From the NCBI RefSeq assembly GCF_017875955.1, contig NZ_JAGINK010000001.1, positions 1,183,001 through 1,247,000 on the forward strand: a stretch of 64,000 nucleotides of DNA, given 5' to 3'. This stretch comes from Pseudomonas sp. BP8. Lineage in GTDB: Bacteria; Pseudomonadota; Gammaproteobacteria; Pseudomonadales; Pseudomonadaceae. The position numbers were made by a program, and so were the translations under genes. This document shows, in pieces, positions 8,727 through 17,275 of this stretch; the first letter of the stretch is position 1; every line of letters begins with the position of its first letter. The notes beneath the pieces were generated by a model. That model saw only the letters and a list, made by a program, of their open reading frames with translations, made no database searches and was not told where the DNA came from.

Positions 8727-9068
8727 TCAGGTGCCGGACACGGCTTCCTTGTCCTCTTCTCGTTGCTTGCAGGTCTTGAAGCCTTTGGCATCGACGTGGC
8801 CAGTGGCATCAAAACGCACGTAGTAAGGCTGCTGGTGGCCGTCGCGGTTAAGGATGTAGTCGTTGCAGGTGCCACCATGGGGCAGGTCGATGACCGTCGA
8901 TGGGCTGCCGCCAATGGCGATCACCTTCTGCATGGTCATGCCGTTCTCGACCTGCTTGACCAGCGGTTCGTCACGGTAGGTGACGTAGTCCACCGGGTTT
9001 TCCGGGCGGCTGCCGCAGGCGGCCAGGGTGGCGCTGGCCAGAAGGATTGCCAGGGTCTGCTTGTACAT
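8727..9068 (-). CDS. osmE: Osmotically inducible lipoprotein OsmE
   Basis: Small outer-membrane lipoprotein of 113 residues. The signal ends in a lipobox (TLAAC, Cys18) and a SmpA/OmlA-type domain follows, with the OsmE pattern VDYVTYRDEPLVKQVENGMT..VIAIGGSPS. In E. coli osmE is induced by osmotic stress and stationary phase. Here it is downstream of, and in the same direction as, a region divergent from the lipase-like gene. Family assignment is firm; regulation is inferred. Confidence 0.88.
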   Translation of the reverse strand: MYKQTLAILLASATLAACGSRPENPVDYVTYRDEPLVKQVENGMTMQKVIAIGGSPSTVIDLPHGGTCNDYILNRDGHQQPYYVRFDATGHVDAKGFKTCKQREEDKEAVSGT

Positions 9069-9190
9069 GGTCCCGCTCCTTGCTCAGGGTCTGTTTGGTT
9101 TGGAACCGCAGCGCGCCTCAGGAGTTCGATTGCGATCGTCATCGACGGGCCTGTAGTGTTGGCCAACTGACCACGCAGAGGGCAAAGGCG

Positions 9191-10081
9191 ATGACCCAGG
9201 ATCTGGCCACGCGATACCCGTTGGTGCTGGTGCCGGGCATGCTCGGTTTCGTGCGCGTACTGCTCTACCCCTACTGGTTTGGCATCGTCCCGGCATTGCG
9301 CAAGGGTGGCGCCAAGGTGTACCCGGTGCAGGTCTCACCGCTGCACAGCAGTGAAGTGCGCGGCGAGCAGTTGCTGGCGATCATCGAAGACCTCTGCCAG
9401 CGCACCGGCGCCGAGCGGGTCAACCTCATCGGCCATAGCCAGGGCGCACTCAGCGCCCGCTATGCGGCGGCCAAGCGGCCGGATCGGGTCGCTTCGGTGA
9501 CTTCGGTAGCCGGGCCCAATCATGGCTCGGAGCTGGCCGACTACCTTGACCACAAGGCGCCGGGCGACTCTCCCCACGGGCGCATCCTCAAAGCCGTGTT
9601 GCATGGCCTGGCGCAGCTGTTGGTTTGGCTGGAGACTGGTTGGCGGCGCGATCCGCTACCGATCGATGTGCACGCCTCGCATCAGTCGCTCACCCACCAC
9701 GGCGTGGCGCGGTTCAACCTGGCTTATCCACAGGGGCTGCCAGAGGTGTGGGGCGGGGAGGGGGCGTATGAAGTGAACGGCGTGCGCTACTACTCCTGGT
9801 CCGGCACGCTGCAGCCGGGACGCACCGACCAGGGCCGCAACCGCTTTGATGGCAGCAACCGCTTCTGCCGCCTGTTCGCGCGCACCTTCGAGCGCGAAAA
9901 AGGCCAGTGTGATGGCATGGTCGGGCGCAACAGTTCGCACCTGGGCCAGGTGATCGGTGACGACTATCCGCTCGACCACCTGGACATCGTCAACCAGTCA
10001 CTCGGCGCGGTGGGCAAGGGCGCCGAGCCGGTGCGGCTGTTCACTGAACACGCTGCCCGGCTTAAAGCTGCGGGGCTGTAA
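9191..10081 (+). CDS. Triacylglycerol lipase-like alpha/beta hydrolase
   Basis: Alpha/beta hydrolase of 296 residues resembling Pseudomonas family I lipases. The YPLVLVPGMLGF start forms the oxyanion loop, the nucleophile motif GHSQG is at 81-85 (Ser83), and C-terminal CDGMVGRNSSHLG and YPLDHLD probably supply Asp and His. Unlike the secreted lipase LipA it has no N-terminal signal peptide, so it would be cytosolic unless exported another way. No foldase gene (lif) is adjacent. Substrate is not determinable. Confidence 0.8.
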   Translation: MTQDLATRYPLVLVPGMLGFVRVLLYPYWFGIVPALRKGGAKVYPVQVSPLHSSEVRGEQLLAIIEDLCQRTGAERVNLIGHSQGALSARYAAAKRPDRVASVTSVAGPNHGSELADYLDHKAPGDSPHGRILKAVLHGLAQLLVWLETGWRRDPLPIDVHASHQSLTHHGVARFNLAYPQGLPEVWGGEGAYEVNGVRYYSWSGTLQPGRTDQGRNRFDGSNRFCRLFARTFEREKGQCDGMVGRNSSHLGQVIGDDYPLDHLDIVNQSLGAVGKGAEPVRLFTEHAARLKAAGL

Positions 10082-10955
10082 CGGCGCGGCGTAGCGGGGT
10101 GGTCCAGCGTTCGGCGAGGAGCACGCCGGCGAGGGTCAGCAGGCCGCCATACAGGTGATAACTGGCCAGCTGTTCGTCGAGTACCCCGGCGGCGATCAGG
10201 GCGGTGACCACCGGCAGCAGGTTGAAGAACAAGGTCGTGCGGCTCGGCCCCAGGCGCTGTACCGCCTGCATCCACAGCAGCGGGGCGATCATCGAGGCGA
10301 GCACGCAGGCGTACAGCACCAGGCCGATGTTGTTGCTGTCGAGCCCAGTCTTGCTGGCGAACAGGAACGGCGGCAGCAGCACGATGATCGCCACCAGCAC
10401 TTGCAGGTAGAGCAATTGCAGGGGCGGCAGACGCAGTTGCCATTTCTTCAGCAGAAAGCTGTACAGGGCGTAGGCAAAGGTTGCCACCAGCATCAACAGA
10501 TCGCCGCGGTTCAGGCCTTGGTCGAGCAGCGCCTGTGGCTGGCCGGCAGAGACCACTTCGACCACCCCGACCAATGACACCAGTGCGCCGAGCAGGGCGC
10601 CATAGGTCAACCGCTGGCCTAGCCAGGCGATCGACAGGGCCAATGCCATCAGCGGCATCAGCGAAACGATGATGCCCATGTTGGTCGCGCTGGTGACGCT
10701 TGCGGCGAAGTAGGCCAGGCTTTGGTAGAGGGCCATGCCCAGTACGCCGAGGATGATCACCTTGCCCAGGTGCGGGCGGATCGCCGCGCGGTTGCGCCAG
10801 ACCTTGGGCAGCAGGAACGGCGTGAACAGCAGGCCGGCCAGCAGCCAGCGATAGAAACCGATCTCGGCCGGTGAGATGGCACCGGCCGAGAGCTTGGTGA
10901 CGACGGTGTTGCCGGCCCAGATGAGGATGGCCAGCAGGGGGAAGGTGTAGTTCAT
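10062..10955 (-). CDS. EamA/DMT-family transporter
   Basis: Inner-membrane protein of 297 residues with about ten hydrophobic helices arranged as two EamA repeats, as in the drug/metabolite transporter superfamily (YdcZ/RhtA-like exporters). The 3' end overlaps the convergent lipase gene by 20 bp. It is divergent from an AraC-type regulator gene, which may control it. The substrate is unknown. Confidence 0.85.
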   Translation of the reverse strand: MNYTFPLLAILIWAGNTVVTKLSAGAISPAEIGFYRWLLAGLLFTPFLLPKVWRNRAAIRPHLGKVIILGVLGMALYQSLAYFAASVTSATNMGIIVSLMPLMALALSIAWLGQRLTYGALLGALVSLVGVVEVVSAGQPQALLDQGLNRGDLLMLVATFAYALYSFLLKKWQLRLPPLQLLYLQVLVAIIVLLPPFLFASKTGLDSNNIGLVLYACVLASMIAPLLWMQAVQRLGPSRTTLFFNLLPVVTALIAAGVLDEQLASYHLYGGLLTLAGVLLAERWTTPLRRAVTAPQL

Positions 10956-11064
10956 GTTGCGGGTGCTCTTGTGCTGTAGCAGAAAATCCTGGTGTCGCGC
11001 ATTATCCGCTGTCTGTCCGCAAGCCTATACTCCTATCCAGACAACCCACCCTGCGATCCAGACA

Positions 11065-11850
11065 ATGACCGGCAAATACCTCGAAATCCCCCAGTTCGAC
11101 CAGCTCCCGGCCCCGGTCTACTTCCGCTACGACGAGTTCAGCGCCGACACCTTCAGCGCCCCCCACAGTCACGCCTGGGGTCAGCTCAACTACGCCGCTC
11201 ACGGCGTGATGCACCTGGACGTTGCCGGCCAGCGCTTCATCTCGCCGCCGCACTACGCCGTGTGGGTTCCGCCTGCCACCGAACATGGCTGTTACAACCC
11301 TCAAGCCATCGTCTATCGCTCGGTGTACCTGCACCGCGACCTGTGCCAGGCACTGCCCCAAACGCCGTGCAGCCTGGAGATCAGCGAGATTCTCAAGGCT
11401 ATTCTGGGCGACTTTGCCCGGCGCGACCTGACGATCGCCCAGGACCAACGCGACCAGCGCTTGGTCGAGGTCCTGCTCGATCAGCTGTCCCTGGCTCCCA
11501 CTCAGGCCTGCTATCTGCCCTTCGCGCGCAATGAAGGCCTAGGCCAGGTGCTCGAAGCCCTCAGCGCCGAGCCTGGCGACAACCGGCCGCTGGCCGCGTG
11601 GGCGGCGCGAGTGCACGTAAGCGAGCGGACCCTGGCGCGGCAGTTTCTGCGTGAACTGGGCATGAGCTTTGGTGAGTGGCGTCTACGCTTGCGTTTTTTG
11701 CGCGCGATCGAGGCCTTGGAAGCTGGCGAGCCGATCCAGGCGATCGCTTTTGACCTTGGCTACAGCAGCGCCTCGGCGTTCATTGCAATGTTCCAGCGTC
11801 AGGCCCAATGCACCCCCGAGCAATACCGCCGGCGGGCCCGTGCCGCCTGA
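11065..11850 (+). CDS. AraC-family transcriptional regulator
   Basis: Regulator of 261 residues with an N-terminal cupin-type sensing domain (SAPHSHAWGQLNYAAHGVMHLD..PPHYAVWVPP) and a C-terminal double helix-turn-helix (WAARVHVSERTLARQF and IAFDLGYSSASAFIAMFQRQAQCTPEQYRR). The start at 11065 matches the usual beginning of the domain. Its divergent neighbour, the EamA transporter, is a likely target; this is inference from arrangement. Confidence 0.88.
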   Translation: MTGKYLEIPQFDQLPAPVYFRYDEFSADTFSAPHSHAWGQLNYAAHGVMHLDVAGQRFISPPHYAVWVPPATEHGCYNPQAIVYRSVYLHRDLCQALPQTPCSLEISEILKAILGDFARRDLTIAQDQRDQRLVEVLLDQLSLAPTQACYLPFARNEGLGQVLEALSAEPGDNRPLAAWAARVHVSERTLARQFLRELGMSFGEWRLRLRFLRAIEALEAGEPIQAIAFDLGYSSASAFIAMFQRQAQCTPEQYRRRARAA

Positions 11851-11924
11851 GTGAGCGCCGAAAAAACTTGTCTACACTCAGCGTCATGTCCGTGCGTCGG
11901 GCGCGGAGACAAGGAGATCACGCC

Positions 11925-12197
11925 ATGAAGATGCTGCACGTGCCGTTGCTGCTGTTGGGGCTATTGATCAGCGCGCAAGGATTTGCCGCCACTGCCCAGC
12001 AGGAGAAGATGAAAACCTGCAATGCCGAGGCCACCGAGCAGACCCTCAAGGGTGATGAGCGCAAAGCCTTCATGAGCAAGTGCCTGAAGGCTACCCAGCA
12101 GGAAAAGATGAAGACCTGCAACGCCACCGCCAGCGAGAAGACCCTCAAGGGTGACGAGCGCAAAGCATTCATGAGCGACTGCCTGAAGAAGAAGTGA
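11925..12197 (+). CDS. psiF: PsiF-repeat small exported protein
   Basis: Protein of 90 residues with a signal peptide (MKMLHVPLLLLGLLISAQGFA) followed by two near-identical PsiF repeats (QQEKMKTCNAxAxExTLKGDERKAFMSxCLK). E. coli PsiF is induced by phosphate starvation but has no known function. The start has AAGGAG at proper spacing. Likely periplasmic. Confidence 0.82.
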   Translation: MKMLHVPLLLLGLLISAQGFAATAQQEKMKTCNAEATEQTLKGDERKAFMSKCLKATQQEKMKTCNATASEKTLKGDERKAFMSDCLKKK

Positions 12198-12268
12198 CCT
12201 GCGCCTATGTTTGCTGGCAGAAGGCTGGCAGACTGCGGGTCTTTTCCGCTGTCTGCCCCTGAGGCTGT

Positions 12269-13276
12269 ATGACTTTCACCCCTCGCCAGGTCACCTTGGC
12301 CAGCTGGATCATCGTCTTTGCCGGCCTGCTGCTGGCGCTCCCGCTCAAGTTGCTGCCCAGCCTGCTGGCGGGCCTGCTGGTGTTCGAGCTGGTCAACATG
12401 CTCACCCCGCGGCTCCAGCCGCTGATTGCCGGACAGCGTGCGCGCTGGCTGGCGGTGGCGCTGCTGGGCACCTTGGTCGTCACTACGCTGACCTTGTTGA
12501 TTGCCGGCGCATTCAGCTTTCTCTTGCACGAGGCAGAAAACCCTGGGGCCTCGCTGGACAAGTTCATGCTCCTGGTAGAGCGTGCGCGCAGCCAGTTGCC
12601 ACCGTTCATCGAAGGCTACCTGCCGGCCAGTGCGGCCGAGTTCAAGGTGGCCATCGGTGAGTGGCTGAAGAGCCATCTGGGTGAGCTGCAACTGGTCGGC
12701 AAGGGCATGGCGCACATGTTCGTCACCTTGCTGATCGGGATGATCCTAGGCGCTATCGTCGCCTTGCAGCGGCTGCCGGACATCTCCCGGCGCAAACCGC
12801 TGGCTGCGGCGTTGTTCGAGCGTTTGAGCCTGCTGGTGACGGCGTTTCGCAACATTGTCTTCGCGCAGATCAAGATTTCCCTGCTCAACACCTTTTTCAC
12901 CGGCATCTTCCTCGCCGTGGTGTTGCCGCTGTTTGGCGTGCACCTGCCGTTGACCAAGACCCTGATCGTGCTGACCTTCCTGCTCGGCCTGCTGCCGGTG
13001 ATCGGTAACCTGATGTCGAACACGCTGATCACCATTGTCGGCTTGTCGCTGTCGATCTGGGTGGCGCTGGCGGCGTTGGGCTATCTGATCGTGATCCACA
13101 AGGTCGAATACTTCCTCAATGCGCGGATCGTCGGCGGGCAGATCAGTGCCAAGTCGTGGGAACTGCTCTTGGCGATGCTGGTGTTCGAGGCGGCATTTGG
13201 ACTGCCGGGGGTGGTGGCGGGGCCGATCTATTATGCGTATCTGAAGAGTGAGTTGCGTCGCGCTGAACTGGTCTGA
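12269..13276 (+). CDS. AI-2E family (PerM-like) permease
   Basis: Inner-membrane protein of 335 residues with about eight hydrophobic helices and the AI-2E/PerM pattern (IKISLLNTFFTGIFL, LLGLLPVIGNLMSN, FLNARIVGGQISAKSWELLLAMLVF). Members include TqsA and Na+/H+ antiporters, so the substrate cannot be fixed. It is followed by a REP-like inverted repeat that probably ends transcription against the convergent yegD gene. Confidence 0.85.
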   Translation: MTFTPRQVTLASWIIVFAGLLLALPLKLLPSLLAGLLVFELVNMLTPRLQPLIAGQRARWLAVALLGTLVVTTLTLLIAGAFSFLLHEAENPGASLDKFMLLVERARSQLPPFIEGYLPASAAEFKVAIGEWLKSHLGELQLVGKGMAHMFVTLLIGMILGAIVALQRLPDISRRKPLAAALFERLSLLVTAFRNIVFAQIKISLLNTFFTGIFLAVVLPLFGVHLPLTKTLIVLTFLLGLLPVIGNLMSNTLITIVGLSLSIWVALAALGYLIVIHKVEYFLNARIVGGQISAKSWELLLAMLVFEAAFGLPGVVAGPIYYAYLKSELRRAELV

Positions 13277-13284
13277 TTGAAGAT

Positions 13285-13397
13285 TTTTGGGGCCGCTGTG
13301 CGGCCCTTTCGCGACACAAGGCCGCTCCCACAGGTTCGCGCGGTCTCTGTGGGAGCGGCCTTGTGTCGCGAAAGGGCTGCGCAGCAGCCCCAAAAAC
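13285..13397. repeat. REP-type inverted repeat
   Basis: Long interrupted palindrome with facing TGGGAGCGGCCTTGTGTCGCG elements, nearly the same composition as the one at 1534-1673. The inner hairpin GGGCCGC-TGT-GCGGCCC is followed by TTT. It lies between convergent genes and may work as a bidirectional terminator. Confidence 0.8.
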
Positions 13398-13399
13398 CG

Positions 13400-14671
13400 T
13401 CAAATGACGCCGTAACGCTTGCGCGCCTCGATCGCCAGGCCGCTACCAATGCTGCCAAAAATGTTGCCTTCGACATGCCGCGCCTTGGGCAGCATCGCCG
13501 CCACGCTGTTGCGCAGCGCCGGGATGCCGCTCGAGCCGCCGGTAAAGAACACCGTATCCACCTGGCTCTCGCTCACACCCGCCTTGTTCAGCAAGTCGCT
13601 GACGCTGCCACGCACGCGCTCCAGCAGGCTGCCGATGGCATCCTCGAACAGCGCCCGGGTCAACTCCACGGTCAGCTCCGGCTCGACCCGACGCAGGTCG
13701 ATCAGGCGGCTGTCCTGGTCGGTCAGCTCGATCTTGCTCGCTTCGACTTCCATGGCCAGCCAGTGCCCGGCGCGCTGCTCGATGACCTTGAACAGGCGGT
13801 CGATGCCCTGCGCATCTTCGATGTCGTAGCGCATGTTGCCCAAGGCCAGCTGCGACTTCTGCGAGTACACCGCGTTGATCGTGTGCCAGGTCGCCAGGTT
13901 CAGGTGATAACTGGTCGGCATCAGGGCACCGCTCTTCATCCGGCTGCCATAGCCGAACTGCGGCATGACGCCCTGCAGGCTCAGCTGTTTGTCGAAGTCG
14001 GTACCGCCGATGTGCACACCACCGGTGGCGAGGATATCGCTCTGGCGGTCGTCGTCCAGATGGCGCTCCGGCGACAGGCGGATCAGGGTGAAGTCAGAGG
14101 TACCACCGCCGATATCGACGATCAGCACCAGCTCTTCGCGGTCGATGCCCGACTCGTAGTCGAAGGCCGCGGCAATCGGTTCGTACTGGAACGAAACATC
14201 CTTGAAGCCGATCTTGCGCGCGACCTCGGCCAGGGTGTCCTCGGCCTCCTGGTCGGCGGCCGGGTCATCGTCGACGAAGAACACCGGCCGGCCCAGCACC
14301 ACTTGGTCGAATTCGCGGCCGGCATCGGCCTCGGCGCGCTTCTTCAGCTCGCCGATGAACATGCCGAGCAGGTCCTTGAACGGCAGGGCGCTGCCGAGCA
14401 CGCTGGTGTCATGCTTGATCAGCTTGGAGCCGAGCAGGCTCTTCAGCGAGCGCATCAGGCGCCCTTCATAGCCTTCAAGGTATTCGTGCAGGGCCAGGCG
14501 GCCGTAAACCGGGCGACGCTCCTCGATATTGAAGAAGACCACCGAGGGCAGGGTGATCTTGCCCTGTTCCAGGGTGATCAGCGATTCGGCACCTGGGCGG
14601 TGCCAACCGACCGTGGAGTTGGAGGTGCCAAAGTCGATGCCCAGGGCACGGGCCGGGGATACGTCGGACAT
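13400..14671 (-). CDS. yegD: Hsp70-family protein YegD
   Basis: Cytosolic Hsp70-like ATPase-domain protein of 423 residues without the usual C-terminal substrate domain. Actin-fold phosphate loops are visible: GIDFGTSNSTV near the N-terminus, VLIVDIGGGTSDFTL in the middle and VFFTGGSSGIPALR near the C-terminus. This matches E. coli YegD, whose function is poorly defined. The gene is divergent from cbpA, a DnaJ-type co-chaperone, suggesting but not proving a shared role. Confidence 0.88.
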   Translation of the reverse strand: MSDVSPARALGIDFGTSNSTVGWHRPGAESLITLEQGKITLPSVVFFNIEERRPVYGRLALHEYLEGYEGRLMRSLKSLLGSKLIKHDTSVLGSALPFKDLLGMFIGELKKRAEADAGREFDQVVLGRPVFFVDDDPAADQEAEDTLAEVARKIGFKDVSFQYEPIAAAFDYESGIDREELVLIVDIGGGTSDFTLIRLSPERHLDDDRQSDILATGGVHIGGTDFDKQLSLQGVMPQFGYGSRMKSGALMPTSYHLNLATWHTINAVYSQKSQLALGNMRYDIEDAQGIDRLFKVIEQRAGHWLAMEVEASKIELTDQDSRLIDLRRVEPELTVELTRALFEDAIGSLLERVRGSVSDLLNKAGVSESQVDTVFFTGGSSGIPALRNSVAAMLPKARHVEGNIFGSIGSGLAIEARKRYGVI

Positions 14672-14834
14672 GGGAAATAGCTTCCGGAGGCAAAACGGCC
14701 GCGCAGTTTATGCCAGTGGCCAGCAGAATCAAGACCAGTCGTCTGCTCTATAGCAACCCCAAGCCGACCTTGAAAGGCTATGCTTGACCCCTATCTTCAG
14801 ATGCAACACGAAAATTCACACTGGTGATCCATAG

Positions 14835-15800
14835 ATGGACTTCAAAGACTATTACAAGATACTCGGCGTAGAGCCCACCGCGGACGACAAGGCGATCAAG
14901 GCCGCGTACCGCAAGCTGGCCCGCAAGTATCATCCCGATGTCAGCAAGGAGCGCGACGCCGAGGACAAGTTCAAGGAGGCCAACGAGGCCTACGAAGTAC
15001 TCGGCGATGCGCAAAAACGTGCCGAGTTCGACGAAATTCGCAAGTACGGCGGCCAGCATGGTCGGCCGTTCCAGGCCCCGCCGGGTTGGCAGAACCGTGG
15101 CGGTGCTGGCGCGGGTGCGGGCTTCGAAGGCGGCGACTTCTCGGATTTCTTCAGCTCGATCTTCGGCGCCCGTGGCGGCAGCCCGTTCGGTCGCGGGCAG
15201 CAGCAACAACAGCGCAGCGCTGGCAGGCGAGGGCAGGACGTGGAACTGGAACTGGCAGTCTTCCTTGAAGAGACGCTCAACAAGGAATCCAAGCAGATCA
15301 GTTTCCAGGTGCCGCAGACCAACGGCGCCGGCCAGCGCACCGGGTTCACCACCAAGACCCTCAACGTCAAGATCCCTGCCGGGGTGACCGATGGCGAGCG
15401 CATCCGCCTCAAGGGCCAGGGTGCGCCAGGGGTAGGCGGTGGCGCCAACGGCGACTTGTTCCTGACCATCCGCATGGCGCCGCATCCGCTGTTCGATGTC
15501 GAAGGCCATGACTTGATCATCACCGTGCCGCTGGCGCCCTGGGAGGCGGCATTGGGTACCAAGGTGGCGGTGCCAACCCTGACCGGCAAGATCAACCTGA
15601 CCATTCGGCCAGACAGCCAGAGCGGTCAGCGCTTGCGGGTCAAGGGCATGGGCCTGGCCAACAAGCAAGGCGAACGTGGCGATCTGTATGCGCAGCTCAA
15701 GGTGGTCATGCCGACCCAATCGGATGAGCAAACCCGCGAATTGTGGACCAAGCTCTCCGAGAAAGCCGCGTTCAATCCGAGGACACAATGGAGTAGTTGA
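14835..15800 (+). CDS. cbpA: Curved DNA-binding DnaJ-family co-chaperone CbpA
   Basis: DnaJ-type co-chaperone of 321 residues. The J-domain covers residues 1-70 with the HPD motif at 33-35. A Gly/Phe-rich linker (about 75-130, including a QQQQQ run) and two beta-barrel C-terminal domains follow, without the zinc-finger domain of DnaJ, as expected for CbpA. Family members stimulate DnaK and bind curved DNA. It is followed by its inhibitor gene cbpM two bases after the stop. Confidence 0.93.
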   Translation: MDFKDYYKILGVEPTADDKAIKAAYRKLARKYHPDVSKERDAEDKFKEANEAYEVLGDAQKRAEFDEIRKYGGQHGRPFQAPPGWQNRGGAGAGAGFEGGDFSDFFSSIFGARGGSPFGRGQQQQQRSAGRRGQDVELELAVFLEETLNKESKQISFQVPQTNGAGQRTGFTTKTLNVKIPAGVTDGERIRLKGQGAPGVGGGANGDLFLTIRMAPHPLFDVEGHDLIITVPLAPWEAALGTKVAVPTLTGKINLTIRPDSQSGQRLRVKGMGLANKQGERGDLYAQLKVVMPTQSDEQTRELWTKLSEKAAFNPRTQWSS

Positions 15801-15802
15801 TC

Positions 15803-16108
15803 ATGAGCAGCACCCTGATCGTTCAACTGGACATGCGAACCCTCTGCCAGGAAGCCGACCTGACGGCCGACTGCGTGATCGAAATTGTCGAACACGGCAT
15901 TGTTGAACCTTCCGGGCGAACGCCGGAGGACTGGCTGTTCGATGACCGTGCGCCGGGCACCTTGAAGCGTGCGGTAAAGCTGCATCACGAGCTTGAGCTG
16001 GAATGGGAGGGGGTGGCGCTGGCGCTGGAGTTGCTGGAGGAGGTGCACCAGTTGCGCAGCGAGAACAGCATGCTGCGTCAGCGGCTGGGGCGCTTTACCC
16101 AGATTTGA
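15803..16108 (+). CDS. cbpM: CbpA modulator CbpM
   Basis: MerR-like small protein of 101 residues, the usual CbpM length. It binds the CbpA J-domain and blocks both its co-chaperone and DNA-binding activities in E. coli. Recognisable features are DMRTLCQEADLTADCVIEIVEHGIVEPSG at the start and a C-terminal helix-rich segment. GGAG upstream supports the ATG at 15803. It forms an operon with cbpA. Confidence 0.9.
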   Translation: MSSTLIVQLDMRTLCQEADLTADCVIEIVEHGIVEPSGRTPEDWLFDDRAPGTLKRAVKLHHELELEWEGVALALELLEEVHQLRSENSMLRQRLGRFTQI

Positions 16109-16120
16109 TCGACTCGGCGG

Positions 16121-16215
16121 GCCTCTTCGCGGTACTAGCCCGCGCCTGCAGGGCCAGCGCCGGTTTCCGATCCGGCGCTGGCCCTGTAGGAGCGGGCTAG
16201 TCCCGCGAAGAGGCC
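16121..16215. repeat. REP element pair
   Basis: Facing, slightly diverged copies of the GTAGGAGCGGGCTAGTCCCGCGAAGAGGCC element between cbpM and the convergent FadR-type regulator gene. The stem partner carries GGTACTAGCCCGCGCCTGCAGG. Confidence 0.75.
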
Positions 16216-16232
16216 GGCACAGTCCGCACAGA

Positions 16233-16946
16233 TCACTCCGGCAACAACCGATCGCGGCTATTGGACAGGTGCAAGCAGAGCGCCGCCCGCGCCGCGTCCG
16301 GGTCCTGGCGGCGGATGGCATTGAGGATCGCCTCATGCTCAAGGTTGGCCAGATAAGCATGCCGCGCCAGCCTGGAGCCGGAGCGCTCATCCGCCGTCAG
16401 GCGATTACGCGGGATCAGGCCACTGCCCAACTGCGCCATCATCTGCGTGAAATACAGATTGCCGGTGGCCTCGGCGATCAGCAGGTGAAAACGTCGGTCT
16501 GGCTCGATGCAGCTATCACCGGCCGCCGCCATGTCCTGATGATCATCCAGCGCCTGACGCATGCGCAGCAGTTGCTGCTCGCTGCGGCGCAGGGCGGCGA
16601 GGGCGGCCGCCTGGCCCTCCAGGCCGATACGCAGTTCGAGCAGGTCACGCACGCTGGCGGCGTTTTCCGCGCCGACGCGCAGGCGGGACTGGGCCTCGCG
16701 CTCGATCACGAACGTGCCAATGCCATGGCGCGGCTCTACCAGCCCCGACGCCTGCAACTTCGACAATGCCTCGCGCACCACGGTGCGACTGACACCATGG
16801 TCGCGAACGAGGGTGTTCTCCGACGGCAGCTTGTCGCCGGGCTTGAAGGTGCCCAGAAGAATCTGCTGGGTCAGGGTGGAAACCAGGTCATGGGCGCGGC
16901 TATGGCCACGCTTGCGGGCGGTTTCGAGCGGGGCAGACAGATTCAT
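16233..16946 (-). CDS. FadR/GntR-family regulator of the sugar-acid genes
   Basis: Transcription factor of 237 residues. The N-terminal winged helix (about 15-80; LPSENTLVRDHGVSRTVVREALSKLQASGLVEPRHGIGTFV) is GntR-type and the all-helical C-terminal FCD domain (DLLELRIGLEGQAAALAALRR...) places it in the FadR subfamily. It is divergent from a glucarate-type transporter and dehydratase, so it is the likely regulator of glucarate/galactarate use. Two TTGTNNNACAA sites in the divergent gap fit the FadR-family operator TNGTNNNACNA. Effector is inferred, not seen. Confidence 0.85.
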   Translation of the reverse strand: MNLSAPLETARKRGHSRAHDLVSTLTQQILLGTFKPGDKLPSENTLVRDHGVSRTVVREALSKLQASGLVEPRHGIGTFVIEREAQSRLRVGAENAASVRDLLELRIGLEGQAAALAALRRSEQQLLRMRQALDDHQDMAAAGDSCIEPDRRFHLLIAEATGNLYFTQMMAQLGSGLIPRNRLTADERSGSRLARHAYLANLEHEAILNAIRRQDPDAARAALCLHLSNSRDRLLPE

Positions 16947-17007
16947 GGTGCGGCTCCTGATGGAGGTCGTACAAGTGCAGCGTGATAGCGGCGAGATTAG
17001 CACCCCG

Positions 17008-17022
17008 ACTTGTATGACAAGT
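17008..17022. promoter_or_regulatory. FadR-type operator 1
   Basis: ACTTGT-ATG-ACAAGT is a perfect 6+3+6 palindrome. Its core TTGTATGACAA (17010-17020) fits the TNGTNNNACNA consensus of FadR-subfamily regulators. It lies 62 bp upstream of the divergent regulator start. Confidence 0.7.
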
Positions 17023-17153
17023 TAGTTTTTTGAATTATTTCTACGCCTCGATCACGGCCTGATGACCATCCTGTTATTTCTCTATCAGCGATTTTTGCCG
17101 AAATTAAGCGTTTTATTAGCTTGTATTTTGTAATTTGCCGCCTGTTCGTGTTC

Positions 17154-17164
17154 TTGTCGTACAA
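17154..17164. promoter_or_regulatory. FadR-type operator 2
   Basis: TTGTCGTACAA is a palindromic match to TNGTNNNACNA, 112 bp upstream of the transporter start and 144 bp from operator 1. A half-like copy (GTCGTACAA) lies at 16966-16974, right before the regulator gene. The rest of the 329-bp gap is AT-rich promoter sequence. Confidence 0.65.
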
Positions 17165-17275
17165 CTGCACAGGCCCTATGATTTCGTCCACTGGCATGTC
17201 AGACAAGCAAGGCGGACTGCCTCCCGCCGCGACATCCATCGACCCGCACAAAAACAAATAGTGGGAGATTTTGCA

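Noticed and set aside
13277..14680. 467-codon open frame on the plus strand
   Set aside because: Antisense to yegD, whose Hsp70 motifs are unmistakable; the frame is His/Gln/Asp-rich shadow sequence.
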